From contig WRGY01000122.1 of assembly GCA_009786925.1 (NCBI GenBank), positions 1-48,987 of the forward strand: a DNA stretch of 48,987 bases, written 5' to 3'. Shown in pieces: positions 24,480 to 32,412 of this stretch. Source of the DNA: Defluviitaleaceae bacterium (GTDB taxonomy: Bacteria > Bacillota > Clostridia > Lachnospirales > WQUN01). Below the pieces are notes generated by a model. That model did no database searches. It was not told the DNA's origin and was given only the letters and a program-made list of their open reading frames with translations. The stretch's first letter is position 1; each line of letters starts with the position of its first letter. Both the position numbers and the translations under genes were made by a program.

Positions 24480-25953
24480 CCCTGTTTAACGCTCTGATTA
24501 TTTCTTCAGCGGTGGTGTGACCAAGCTTTAAAGCGCGAATTGCATTATGACGCAACGCCTCTTTTTTTCGCAAATCCATTGCAAATTCTATTGGATTTTC
24601 TGCAATTTTTCGGCGCGCTTCTTCATCAAATATAATGTATTCATATATGGCAAAGCGAGAGCTGTAGCCTGTTTGGTTGCAATGTACACAGCCAACGCCC
24701 TCATACACAGCGATGTCATCTGGCAGTTTTAAGATTTGTGCTTGGCGCGGGGTCAGCATCGCACGAGTAGAGCATTCGCGACAAATTTTGCGCACAAGAC
24801 GCTGTGAAATTACGCCGTTTAGGGCAGATGCCGTGAGATATGTTTCGATTCCCATATCTGCCAAACGTTCTATTACCCCTGCGGCATCGTTTGTATGTAG
24901 CGTGCTTAACACTACATGCCCCGTGATTGCGGCCTGTATTGCTATGCGGGCAGTTTCTTTGTCGCGGATTTCGCCGACCATAATGATGTCGGGGTCTTGG
25001 CGAAGGATGTGACGCAACGCACCTGCAAAGGTAAGCGCGTGCTTGTCCACGTTTACGTGGCTCACTCCCTTGATTGGACTTTCTACGGGGTCCTCGACGG
25101 TGACAATGTTAAGGGATTCGCTATCGAGTTCTTCTAAAAAGCAATTTAATGTTGTAGATTTCCCGCTTCCGGTTGGGCCTGTCATAAATATCGCGCCATA
25201 TGGCCGCGAAAAAAGCGCGGTTAGTCTCTCTAGGTCGTCTGTGAAAAATCCAAGCTCGTCTTTTCTTAGCCTGCTCTTTTGCAAAATGCGTATCACGGCC
25301 TTTTCTCCATATGCGGTGGGCAATGTGCTAAGTCTAAAATCTACGCCTTCATTAGAAAAATGTCCATCTTGCGGCAGGCGTTTTTCTGATATGTCCAGCC
25401 CTGATATTACTTTTAGACGCGAAATCACATTTGGCAAAAGCGAAATATCAACGGTGCTATATGTCACTAATATACCATCAACGCGATACCGCGCACGTAA
25501 AAAACCTCCAAACGGCTCTATATGAATATCGCTCGCACGATTAAGCACCCCTGCCTCCAGCAGGGAATCTATAAACTGCACCGCAGGTGCCGAAGAAATT
25601 TCTGCCAAAAGTTCATCAGAAATCTCTACATTATGGCCGTGGTTTTTCAAGACTGCATCCATCAAAAATCGTGATGCGATGGAGTCAATTTCTTCTTCGC
25701 CAAAAATTTTGTTTATGTAAAAACGCAGGTCATCCTCTTCTGCAAATATCGGAATGATAAAATGTTCAGTGATGTCGGCAATATGTGTAAGAGCGGCAAC
25801 ATCAGAAGTCTCACTTATGGCAACCAGCAAATGTCCTTCATCGTCAAAGCCAATAGGCAAAGCGGTATACCGCGTCGCACCTTCAAAACCCAAAAGCCGT
25901 GCAGCATCTACATTGATTTCTACTTCTGCAAGCCGCACAAAATCAGTTATCAT
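24472..25953 (-). CDS. GspE/PilB-type secretion ATPase
   Basis: This 493-residue protein has the type II secretion/type IV pilus motor layout: an N-terminal MshEN-like domain, Asp-box region SDIHIEPFGGFLRARYRVDG, Walker A GPTGSGKST (259-267), Walker B region DIIMVGEIRDKETA, His box GHVVLSTLHTNDA, and a zinc-type tetracysteine motif (CRECS ... CVHCNQTG) near residues 390-430. It would power assembly of pilin-like fibres with the pseudopilin encoded next. It overlaps rmuC by four bases at the 5' end (ATGA) and the pseudopilin by eight bases at the 3' end. Confidence 0.93.
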   Translation of the reverse strand: MITDFVRLAEVEINVDAARLLGFEGATRYTALPIGFDDEGHLLVAISETSDVAALTHIADITEHFIIPIFAEEDDLRFYINKIFGEEEIDSIASRFLMDAVLKNHGHNVEISDELLAEISSAPAVQFIDSLLEAGVLNRASDIHIEPFGGFLRARYRVDGILVTYSTVDISLLPNVISRLKVISGLDISEKRLPQDGHFSNEGVDFRLSTLPTAYGEKAVIRILQKSRLRKDELGFFTDDLERLTALFSRPYGAIFMTGPTGSGKSTTLNCFLEELDSESLNIVTVEDPVESPIKGVSHVNVDKHALTFAGALRHILRQDPDIIMVGEIRDKETARIAIQAAITGHVVLSTLHTNDAAGVIERLADMGIETYLTASALNGVISQRLVRKICRECSTRAMLTPRQAQILKLPDDIAVYEGVGCVHCNQTGYSSRFAIYEYIIFDEEARRKIAENPIEFAMDLRKKEALRHNAIRALKLGHTTAEEIIRALNRDG

Positions 25954-27215
25954 AAATCCATAATCCCGAGCAAGTTTTCTTCGCCCTTGTAGGTTTCCAC
26001 CTCGCGCAGACTTCGGTTTATTGCATTTGTGCGTGTGCCGCGTAGATTTTCCAGTTCACTGCCCGCCTGTGTAATACGCTGGTGGGCTTTTTGCAATACA
26101 TCCTCAAATTTTTCAAATTCTTTCTTGACCGCGCCCAGAGTTTTTTCGATACCTGCCGCGCCTTTTTGAATTTGCAATGTTTTAAAGCCGAGTTGCAATG
26201 AGTTTAGCATCGCAGAAAAAGTTGTCGGCCCCGTAATGATAATCCCATCCTGGCGCAGGGCTTCAAAAAACGCCGCTTCGCGTGCAATCTCTGCATAAAG
26301 ACCCTCTGTCGGCAAAAACATCACCGCAAAATGTGTTGTCTCCGGAGGCGAAACATATTTGTCACGTATATCCTTTGCAAAGGCTTTTATACGCGCAAAC
26401 AAGGCTTTTCGCGCTGTCTCGATTTCTTCCGGGTCGCCGATTTCGTAACAATCCATGAGTCGCTCATATGTCTCCAACGGGAATTTAGAATCTATAGGTA
26501 AGTAAACATGGCCACCCTCTTCTGCGCCGGGCAATTTGACGGCGTATTCTACACGCCCACTTGAGCCGACCTTGGTAGCCACCTCCCGCTCATAGAGCTG
26601 ACTGGGCAACATATCCTCTATTATACTTCCGAGCTGTACCTCGCCCAAAATCCCACGCGACTTTGACCCCGCAAGTATCCGATTCAACGAGCCAACAGAC
26701 TGTGCTACAGTTTTCATCTCACCGAGACCACGGTTTACGCTTTCGAGCTGTGTGCTTACGGTTTCAAATGATTTTTGCAAACGAGTTTCGAGGGTTTTTT
26801 CGAGTTTTTCGTTTACCACTATACGCATTTCGTCGAGTTTTTTTTCGTTTGATACTTGAATCCCTGTGAGTTTTTCGTCCACATTATTTCGGATTCCGTC
26901 CAATCCTTCTGTGGTATGCCGCAGAAAGCGATGCAGGGTTTCGTTTATTTCTTGCGAAAGTGTACCTATTGCCTTGCGATTACTCTCACGCCCGGACTCA
27001 AACACCTGCATAAGGCTGTCGCGCAAGCGGTCGAGTCGCCCCTCAAGCTCCTCACGCAAAAACCTGTTTTCGCTCGCCATTTGGTAATATATATCATCTT
27101 TTAGCTTACGAAGATTGTCCTCATTTTTGCGTGCATTCCTTATGCTTTGCAAAAATAAAGCTAAAATAAGCGCGATAACCGCAGCTATTAAATAAATAAT
27201 AATATCCTCCGGCAT
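25950..27215 (-). CDS. rmuC: DNA recombination protein RmuC
   Basis: This 421-residue protein has an N-terminal membrane anchor (IIIYLIAAVIALILALFLQSI), a long coiled coil (about 35-175), then the RmuC endonuclease-fold core: KSRGILGEVQLGSIIEDMLP, VEYAVKLPG, YLPIDSKFPLETYERL and VMFLPTEGLYAEI. RmuC limits DNA inversions at short inverted repeats and is proposed to act as a nuclease. The short palindromic elements elsewhere in this window are the kind of sequence such an activity could meet, but that link is speculation. It lies 20 bases after tsf. Confidence 0.93.
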   Translation of the reverse strand: MPEDIIIYLIAAVIALILALFLQSIRNARKNEDNLRKLKDDIYYQMASENRFLREELEGRLDRLRDSLMQVFESGRESNRKAIGTLSQEINETLHRFLRHTTEGLDGIRNNVDEKLTGIQVSNEKKLDEMRIVVNEKLEKTLETRLQKSFETVSTQLESVNRGLGEMKTVAQSVGSLNRILAGSKSRGILGEVQLGSIIEDMLPSQLYEREVATKVGSSGRVEYAVKLPGAEEGGHVYLPIDSKFPLETYERLMDCYEIGDPEEIETARKALFARIKAFAKDIRDKYVSPPETTHFAVMFLPTEGLYAEIAREAAFFEALRQDGIIITGPTTFSAMLNSLQLGFKTLQIQKGAAGIEKTLGAVKKEFEKFEDVLQKAHQRITQAGSELENLRGTRTNAINRSLREVETYKGEENLLGIMDL

Positions 27216-27235
27216 ATCGCGCCAACCCCCTATTG

Positions 27236-28165
27236 CTACCCCTTCATTGCCTCCGCAACTTCGGCAGCAAAGTCTGCTTCTTTCTTTTCAATACCTTCGC
27301 CTTTTTCATAGCGGGTAAAGCATTCGATTTTGACATCCGCACCTACTGATTTTAGGTATTGTGCCACGGTTGCTTTATCTTCTTTTACATACTCTTGGTC
27401 ATATAGGCAGATTTCTTTTAGGCTTTTTGTCAAGCGTCCTTCAAGCATTTTTTCTAATACGCCGTCAGGTTTTGGCTTTTCGGCTTTAGCATTTTCTTCC
27501 TGTGCCTGCTTTAGAAGAAACGCCTTCTCATTTGCAATATGCTCGGCCGGCACATCATCGCGTGTATTAAACTGAGGATTCATTGCGGCAATCTGCATAC
27601 AGATGTTACGACCTGCTTCGAGGACATTGTCGTTGATTTCCGGCGCACTGATTACAAGGATAACGCCGACTTTTCCGCCGCCGTGGATGTAGTCCACTAC
27701 GGCTTTGTTTCCATCTACCGCATAACGCGAAAAACGACGAAGTCCAATATTTTCTCCGATGGTTGCGATTTTATTTGTCAGCACTTCTTGTGCCGTTTGG
27801 CTTGGGTCTGCAATCCATTTTTCTGCAAGAATAGCATCCGCATCGTCTGCACTTGATGCCAATACTTGTTTTGCCATGTTTTGTACAAACAAAATAAACT
27901 CATCGTTTTTGGCCACAAAGTCTGTTTCGCTGTTTACTTCTACCAGCGCGCCTTTTTTGCGGTCGTCAGAAATTGCCGCCATTACCAATCCCTCTGCGGC
28001 TACACGACCGGCTTTTTTTGCCGCCGCGGCCAATCCTTTTTCGCGCAAAATCTCTGCTGCGCGTTTCATATCACCATTTGCCTCTACAAGCGCGTTTTTG
28101 CACACTGCCATCCCTGCGCCTGTGAGTTCACGGATTTCCTTTACCATTGCTGCTGTCACTTGCAT
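27236..28165 (-). CDS. tsf: Elongation factor Ts
   Basis: This 309-residue protein is the nucleotide exchange factor for EF-Tu. It begins [26 protein letters not shown] with the UBA-like domain, then has the core NSETDFVAKNDEF motif and YIHGGGKVGVILVI. The ATG shares one base with the rpsB stop (TAATG), and GAGGTGG within the rpsB end acts as the ribosome binding site. The order rpsB-tsf is standard, but the usual pyrH and frr genes do not follow; rmuC does. Confidence 0.97.
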   Translation of the reverse strand: MQVTAAMVKEIRELTGAGMAVCKNALVEANGDMKRAAEILREKGLAAAAKKAGRVAAEGLVMAAISDDRKKGALVEVNSETDFVAKNDEFILFVQNMAKQVLASSADDADAILAEKWIADPSQTAQEVLTNKIATIGENIGLRRFSRYAVDGNKAVVDYIHGGGKVGVILVISAPEINDNVLEAGRNICMQIAAMNPQFNTRDDVPAEHIANEKAFLLKQAQEENAKAEKPKPDGVLEKMLEGRLTKSLKEICLYDQEYVKEDKATVAQYLKSVGADVKIECFTRYEKGEGIEKKEADFAAEVAEAMKG

Positions 28166-28947
28166 TATTCGGCCACCTCGTTCTCTACTACTTCTTCTAT
28201 AGATGTAGGCTCGCTCACAGGTGCAGATGCCACAGGGGCTTCGTCATACTGGTCATCTGTTTGCTCGCCTTGTTTTGCTTCCAATGTCGCGTCGGCCAGT
28301 TTGCCTGCGATTAACTTAATTGCACGGATTGCGTCATCGTTGCCGGGGATTACATAGTCCACCTCGTCGGGGTCGCAGTTTGTATCCACAATCGCAACGA
28401 TAGGTATACCGAGTGAACGCGCTTCTTGAATCGCAATGCGCTCTTTGCGTACATCCACGATAAAGAGTACATCGGGTACACGCTTCATGTGCTTTACGCC
28501 ACCGAGGTTACGTTGCAGTTTGTCCATTTCGTGTTCAAGTTTTGCTATTTCTTTTTTGGGAAGAAGTGCCATACGACCATCTTCTTGCATTTTTTCTAAC
28601 TCTTTAAGCCTTTGCACACGGAGTTGCATTGTTTTGAAGTTAGTGAGCATTCCGCCGAGCCAGCGTTCGTTTACAAAATACATACCGCAACGTAAGGCTT
28701 CTTCTTTGATGGACTCTTGTGCTTGCTTTTTTGTACCGACAAAAAGCATCTCGCCGCCATCTGCGATTATTTCGCTAACAGCCTTGTATGCCTCGTCTAC
28801 TTTGCGTACGGTTTTTTGCAAGTCAATAATGTAAATCCCGTTACGCTCTGCGAAGATATACTCCGCCATTTTTGGATTCCAGCGTCTTGTTTGGTGGCCA
28901 AAATGCACACCCGCTTCCAAGAGCTGTTTCATTGAAATTACTGCCAT
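28165..28947 (-). CDS. rpsB: 30S ribosomal protein S2
   Basis: This 260-residue protein has the S2 start [26 protein letters not shown], then [35 protein letters not shown] and the [31 protein letters not shown] block. An acidic C-terminal tail (from about residue 230) extends past the core. AGGAGG lies 9 bases upstream of the ATG at 28947; a longer frame upstream is untranslated leader. The leader of about 70 bases holds small hairpins such as TGTAG/CTACA, which might serve autoregulation, though I recognise no known motif. Confidence 0.98.
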   Translation of the reverse strand: MAVISMKQLLEAGVHFGHQTRRWNPKMAEYIFAERNGIYIIDLQKTVRKVDEAYKAVSEIIADGGEMLFVGTKKQAQESIKEEALRCGMYFVNERWLGGMLTNFKTMQLRVQRLKELEKMQEDGRMALLPKKEIAKLEHEMDKLQRNLGGVKHMKRVPDVLFIVDVRKERIAIQEARSLGIPIVAIVDTNCDPDEVDYVIPGNDDAIRAIKLIAGKLADATLEAKQGEQTDDQYDEAPVASAPVSEPTSIEEVVENEVAE

Positions 28948-29025
28948 AGAATGGCACCTCCTAGTATTTTCCTCCTCGGCACAAGGATTTTGCCGCGTGT
29001 GTAGTAAATTTCTACAACGCACAAG

Positions 29026-29054
29026 ATTATAGACAAATTCCTGGAATTTGTCAA
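29026..29054 (-). promoter_or_regulatory. Consensus rpsB promoter with palindromic operator-like spacer
   Basis: On the minus strand TTGACA (29049-29054) and TATAAT (29026-29031) are both perfect and 17 bases apart. The stretch 29032-29052 is a perfect palindrome of two 10-base arms (GACAAATTCC and its complement) around one base, filling the spacer and overlapping the -35 element. This is a strong constitutive promoter that a dimeric repressor could block. Confidence 0.9.
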
Positions 29055-29069
29055 AAAAATATAATCAGC

Positions 29070-29281
29070 GAGAGTGGCCGAAGTGCGTTGGCGGGGGCGC
29101 GAGCGGAAGTTGAGTTCGCTATGCTACGCCTTTGCTCCGCTGGTATCACGGAAAAAGATTGCCTCCGACGTTACCGTCGTCGGCTAATCTTTTTTAGCCG
29201 TGATAATGCGCTACGCGGCGCACGCAATCGCTCTCTGCAATCTTCCGCTCGCGCCCCCACCAACGCACTTCGGTCACGCCC
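29070..29281. mobile_element. 212-bp foldback (MITE-like) element with 8-bp flanking duplication
   Basis: The segment 29074-29109 is complementary to 29242-29277 at 34 of 36 positions, and weaker complementarity reaches the ends. The interior folds again: TATCACGG/CCGTGATA, AAAGATT/AATCTTT and CCGACG/CGTCG. TAATCAGC occurs directly on both sides (29062-29069 and 29282-29289), like a target-site duplication. The element is more GC-rich than its surroundings, encodes no convincing protein and lies between the MFS stop and the rpsB promoter. A non-autonomous transposon relic fits best; a large bidirectional terminator is the alternative. Confidence 0.65.
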
Positions 29282-29290
29282 TAATCAGCC

Positions 29291-30472
29291 TTATTCGCCC
29301 CAGCCCTTGCTAACCCATCCATAAACTGCCAGTCCAAGACCCATGCAAGCAGAGGCGACAAAAAACACCACGACACTTTGGGCGGAGTTGCCTGCCGCCA
29401 GCCAAGCAGATGTAATAAGATTAGCCAAAATCCCCGGTATCGAAAACATACATACAGATAAAATCGTCACTGCTGTACTGCGTACCTTCTCATCCACGAC
29501 TTTAGCCACATAGCTCATTGCAACAGGAACCGCAACGGCAAAAGTAAGCCCCTGCAACATCTGCACAGCAATCAGCCCCATCACACTCCCTACAAAGAGT
29601 GTAAGCAAAAGCCTAACAACCCAAACCATGCCGCACATCACAAACAACCGCTTGTATCCTGCTTTACTTATCAAATATGCGGTCAAAAACATAAACGGCA
29701 CTTCTGTTGCCGCCATCAGCGCGATGGCTGTACCAATCTGTGCCGTAGTGCCGCCAAACTCGGGTATGAGAATCTGTAAAAGCGTAAGGATTGGCGCGTT
29801 GCTCAAAAAAAGAAAAAACGCCGTAGCCAGTAGCAAACAATATTTTTTTGTAAAAACAGCACGCAAAACAGAAAAGCCCTTCATATTTCCTCGTTTGACT
29901 ACCCTCTCGGAACTACGAAATGTAATCGCCGCCACCGCACCAAGCAAAAAAAACACGCCACCCATCCAAAGCCTTGCGTCATGTCCAAAATTTGCTGTGA
30001 CCATACCGCTCACCTGCGCAGAAAGTGCAAATGCTCCCGCCCCGGTTCCTCTTATCAATCCATAGTTGACCGCCGAGTTTTCTTGCTTTAGCCCAACAAG
30101 CCAAGCATCCATCAGCCCCGCAATCTGCATACATGATACACCAAGGCCTGCAAGCACCAACAAAACAAGGGCAACATATCCACCGGCCAACGCAAAAGGA
30201 AATAAAAACACACATCCTCCCGCCACCAAAAACAAGGCAACACAAATCCTTTTTTCACTACCGAGTCTGTCGCTTATATATCCATACAGAGGTTCTGTAA
30301 ACATAACAGCTACACTTAGCATCATCACAACAAGAGTAGCCATGCTTGCTTCCCAGCCGTAATCAATAAGAGTTGCAACCAAAAACGAAATATAAGTGCA
30401 ACATCCAAACCAAAAAGCAAACTGCAAAACCATCCCATGCAAATTTACGCGCCTTACCTGCGACTTATCCAT
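29291..30472 (-). CDS. Major facilitator superfamily transporter (LacY/nucleoside-symporter-like)
   Basis: This 393-residue protein has twelve predicted membrane helices. The MFS loop-2 motif is visible as PLYGYISDRLGSEKR (about residues 60-75), and an equivalent loop after helix 8 contains ISKAGYKRLF. The overall sequence resembles the MFS_1-like sugar/nucleoside symporter group, but the substrate is unknown. It overlaps the recO 3' end by eight bases, so it belongs to the era-recO transcript. Its stop codon is followed two bases later by the right flanking duplication of the foldback element. Confidence 0.85.
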   Translation of the reverse strand: MDKSQVRRVNLHGMVLQFAFWFGCCTYISFLVATLIDYGWEASMATLVVMMLSVAVMFTEPLYGYISDRLGSEKRICVALFLVAGGCVFLFPFALAGGYVALVLLVLAGLGVSCMQIAGLMDAWLVGLKQENSAVNYGLIRGTGAGAFALSAQVSGMVTANFGHDARLWMGGVFFLLGAVAAITFRSSERVVKRGNMKGFSVLRAVFTKKYCLLLATAFFLFLSNAPILTLLQILIPEFGGTTAQIGTAIALMAATEVPFMFLTAYLISKAGYKRLFVMCGMVWVVRLLLTLFVGSVMGLIAVQMLQGLTFAVAVPVAMSYVAKVVDEKVRSTAVTILSVCMFSIPGILANLITSAWLAAGNSAQSVVVFFVASACMGLGLAVYGWVSKGWGE

Positions 30473-31157
30473 AATGACACTCCCACAACATTTTATTTGC
30501 CCTGCTTAATTCTTCCGAGACATCATTTCCTACCTCGAACCAAAACGCCGCTGACAACTCACTGCTTAATATATAAGAAACAGCCGCTACAGCACCACGA
30601 GAGAGTATAAAATCACTATTGCTATGTGAGACACAAACCGTACCTTCTGCACTCCAAAAGATGCCATCGGTCATCTCATCTACAGGAATACCGCAAACCG
30701 CGCATTCTGCCGAGTGCGGTCTTAATCCGTGGAAATCGAAAAATCGCAAAAAGAATACATTGGAAACAAGCTCACACTTGTCAGCCATTAAATTTTTCAG
30801 ACATTTTAAAACTAATCGTAACAGGTCATTGCATTCGCTTTTTTCTAATACGGTTTTTGCACAAGCATCTACGATAATATGCGCCACCATCAGGCGGTCA
30901 TAGTCTTTGCGCAGGTCATAAAAATTTTCTATAACATCGGCCTGTGCCAATGAATAAAATCCCCTACCCTTCGCCAGTACAAAGTCGGAATATGTAAAAA
31001 TTTGCGCCGCCGCCATAAACTTGCTACGCGGTTTACGCGCCCCCCGCGCATAAACCATCACTCGCCCTACATCTTTGCACAAAAGCAGAAGCCGTTTATC
31101 GGCTTCGCCTGTTTCGTATTCTTTAATCACCAAGCCTCTTACTTTTATGGTTTTCAT
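30465..31157 (-). CDS. recO: DNA repair protein RecO
   Basis: This 230-residue protein has the N-terminal OB-fold (MKTIKVRGLVIKEYETGEADKRLLLL, GRVMVYARGARKPRSKF) and a helical C-terminal half. RecO loads RecA onto SSB-coated DNA together with RecR. The zinc-finger-like region begins C-AVC-G as usual, but the second pair reads GTVCVSH, with His in place of the last Cys; Cys-x2-His could still bind zinc. It is slightly shorter than most RecO. It overlaps the small YqzL-like gene upstream by 35 bases and the MFS gene downstream by eight. Confidence 0.92.
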   Translation of the reverse strand: MKTIKVRGLVIKEYETGEADKRLLLLCKDVGRVMVYARGARKPRSKFMAAAQIFTYSDFVLAKGRGFYSLAQADVIENFYDLRKDYDRLMVAHIIVDACAKTVLEKSECNDLLRLVLKCLKNLMADKCELVSNVFFLRFFDFHGLRPHSAECAVCGIPVDEMTDGIFWSAEGTVCVSHSNSDFILSRGAVAAVSYILSSELSAAFWFEVGNDVSEELSRANKMLWECHYG

Positions 31158-31278
31158 TAAACTGCCTTTCGGTCGCGCCGCGGTTAGAGTTTTCGCGACG
31201 GCGGGAAAATTCTAAATATTCAAGTGGGTCGCCGCTGGCCGAAAATGCGCGCCATGCTTGCTCTTGCATATTGTCCAT
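31123..31278 (-). CDS. Small YqzL-like protein between era and recO
   Basis: A 51-codon gene runs from an ATG at 31278 with a GGGGG ribosome binding site 8 bases upstream. The product begins MDNMQEQAWRAFSASGDPLEYLEF and then becomes Arg/Asn-rich. The W-x-x-F-x-x-[ST]-G-x-x-x-x-YL spacing and the position between era and recO match the YqzL family of Bacillota, whose function is unknown. The last 35 bases overlap recO in another frame, so recO may be translationally coupled. The family call is moderate because the protein is so short. Confidence 0.65.
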   Translation of the reverse strand: MDNMQEQAWRAFSASGDPLEYLEFSRRRENSNRGATERQFNENHKSKRLGD

Positions 31279-31362
31279 GTAATTACCCCCATAGGAATTT
31301 TATTAAGCATTTTTTATTTTCTGCACCTACGGTTTTTATATCCTATCGAAAATATGGAAATT

Positions 31363-32289
31363 TTATTTTTGCTCACTATACCCAAAGCTTTTTAGCAAAA
31401 AATCACTGTCCCGCCAGTTCTTTTTCACCTTCACCCAAATGTCTAAAAAAATGGGAGAGCCGAGTAACATCTGTATATCGCGGCGTGCAGACGAGCCTAT
31501 TTTTTTCAGCATCGCACCGCTTTTGCCGATTATGATTGCCTTATGGGATTCCTTTTCACAAAAAATCGTCGCTCCTACATCCACTATACAATCGGGGTCG
31601 TCCGGGTCACGAGCTTTCATTGCCGTGATGTCTACGGCAAGTCCATGGGGTATTTCGTCTTGCAGATATTGCAATGCCTTTTCGCGGATAATTTCTGCGG
31701 CGATTTGACGCTCGGGCTGGTCGGTTATTTGGTCCTCCGGGAAGTACATAGGCCCCTCAGGCAGGATTTCGCGAATATCCGTAAGCAGGGCTTGCACATT
31801 CTCCCCTGTGAGTGCCGAAAGAGGTACGATTGCATTAAAATTGTACGCTTCATTATATTGCTCGATTACCTTTAGCAACATGGGCTTATCCACAGTATCC
31901 ACCTTGTTTACTGCAAGAAAAACAGGTCGGCGCACCCCCGACAAGCTTTTTATTATTGCGCGGTCTCCCTCATGGATTTTTTCACGCGGTTCTACCATAT
32001 AGATTACCGCATCAGCTTCGTTCAACGCGGTGTTCGCACTTTTTACCATAAAACTGCCAAGGCGTGTGGTAGGCGTGTGGATTCCCGGGGTATCAATAAA
32101 GATGATTTGATACCCTTCGCCCGTGAGGATGCTTCGTATTTTATTGCGTGTTGTCTGTGGCTTGTTTGATACTATAGAGATTTTTTCGCCTATAAAATAA
32201 TTCATCAAAGTGGATTTGCCAACATTGGGGCGGCCGATTAGCGTCACAAATCCCGAGCGGAAATTACTAAATTCGTTTAGTCGTCTCAT
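31363..32289 (-). CDS. era: GTPase Era
   Basis: This 308-residue ribosome-assembly GTPase has G1 GRPNVGKST, switch I QTTRNKI, G3 DTPGIH, G4 NKVD and G5 SALTG, then a C-terminal KH domain with the KAIIIGKSGAMLKKIGSSAR motif that binds the 3' end of 16S rRNA. It is the first gene of the era/YqzL-like/recO/MFS operon. AGAAAGG stands about 10 bases ahead of the ATG. The promoter is divergent from that of the MerR regulator, with the two -35 elements only six bases apart. Confidence 0.97.
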   Translation of the reverse strand: MRRLNEFSNFRSGFVTLIGRPNVGKSTLMNYFIGEKISIVSNKPQTTRNKIRSILTGEGYQIIFIDTPGIHTPTTRLGSFMVKSANTALNEADAVIYMVEPREKIHEGDRAIIKSLSGVRRPVFLAVNKVDTVDKPMLLKVIEQYNEAYNFNAIVPLSALTGENVQALLTDIREILPEGPMYFPEDQITDQPERQIAAEIIREKALQYLQDEIPHGLAVDITAMKARDPDDPDCIVDVGATIFCEKESHKAIIIGKSGAMLKKIGSSARRDIQMLLGSPIFLDIWVKVKKNWRDSDFLLKSFGYSEQK

Positions 32290-32325
32290 AAAAACGCAAC
32301 CTTTCTAAGGGCAACCTACGGAGAC

Positions 32326-32355
32326 ATTATACACTTTTTTTTTGTATTTTGACAA
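32326..32355 (-). promoter_or_regulatory. era promoter
   Basis: On the minus strand TTGTCA (32350-32355) and TATAAT (32326-32331) are 18 bases apart, and the -10 ends 36 bases before the era start codon. The spacer is a long A-run on this strand. Confidence 0.75.
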
Positions 32356-32361
32356 ACAGGG

Positions 32362-32393
32362 TTGACTGTGACGTTAGCGTCATGGTCTATAAT
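32362..32393 (+). promoter_or_regulatory. MerR-type promoter/operator of the efflux operon
   Basis: TTGACT and TATAAT are separated by 20 bases, longer than the usual 17, as in promoters that MerR-family activators untwist. The spacer contains the inverted repeat TGACG-TTAG-CGTCA (32369-32382), the expected dimer site. The merR-like ATG is 19 bases downstream of the -10. Confidence 0.85.
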
Positions 32394-32412
32394 GTCTACA
32401 TGGAGGTGCGCT

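Noticed and set aside
29088-29324. 78-codon plus-strand reading frame across the foldback element
   Set aside because: It runs through both inverted-repeat arms into the antisense of the MFS gene; Arg/Ser/Ala-rich composition is a product of the GC-rich palindrome and there is no ribosome binding site.
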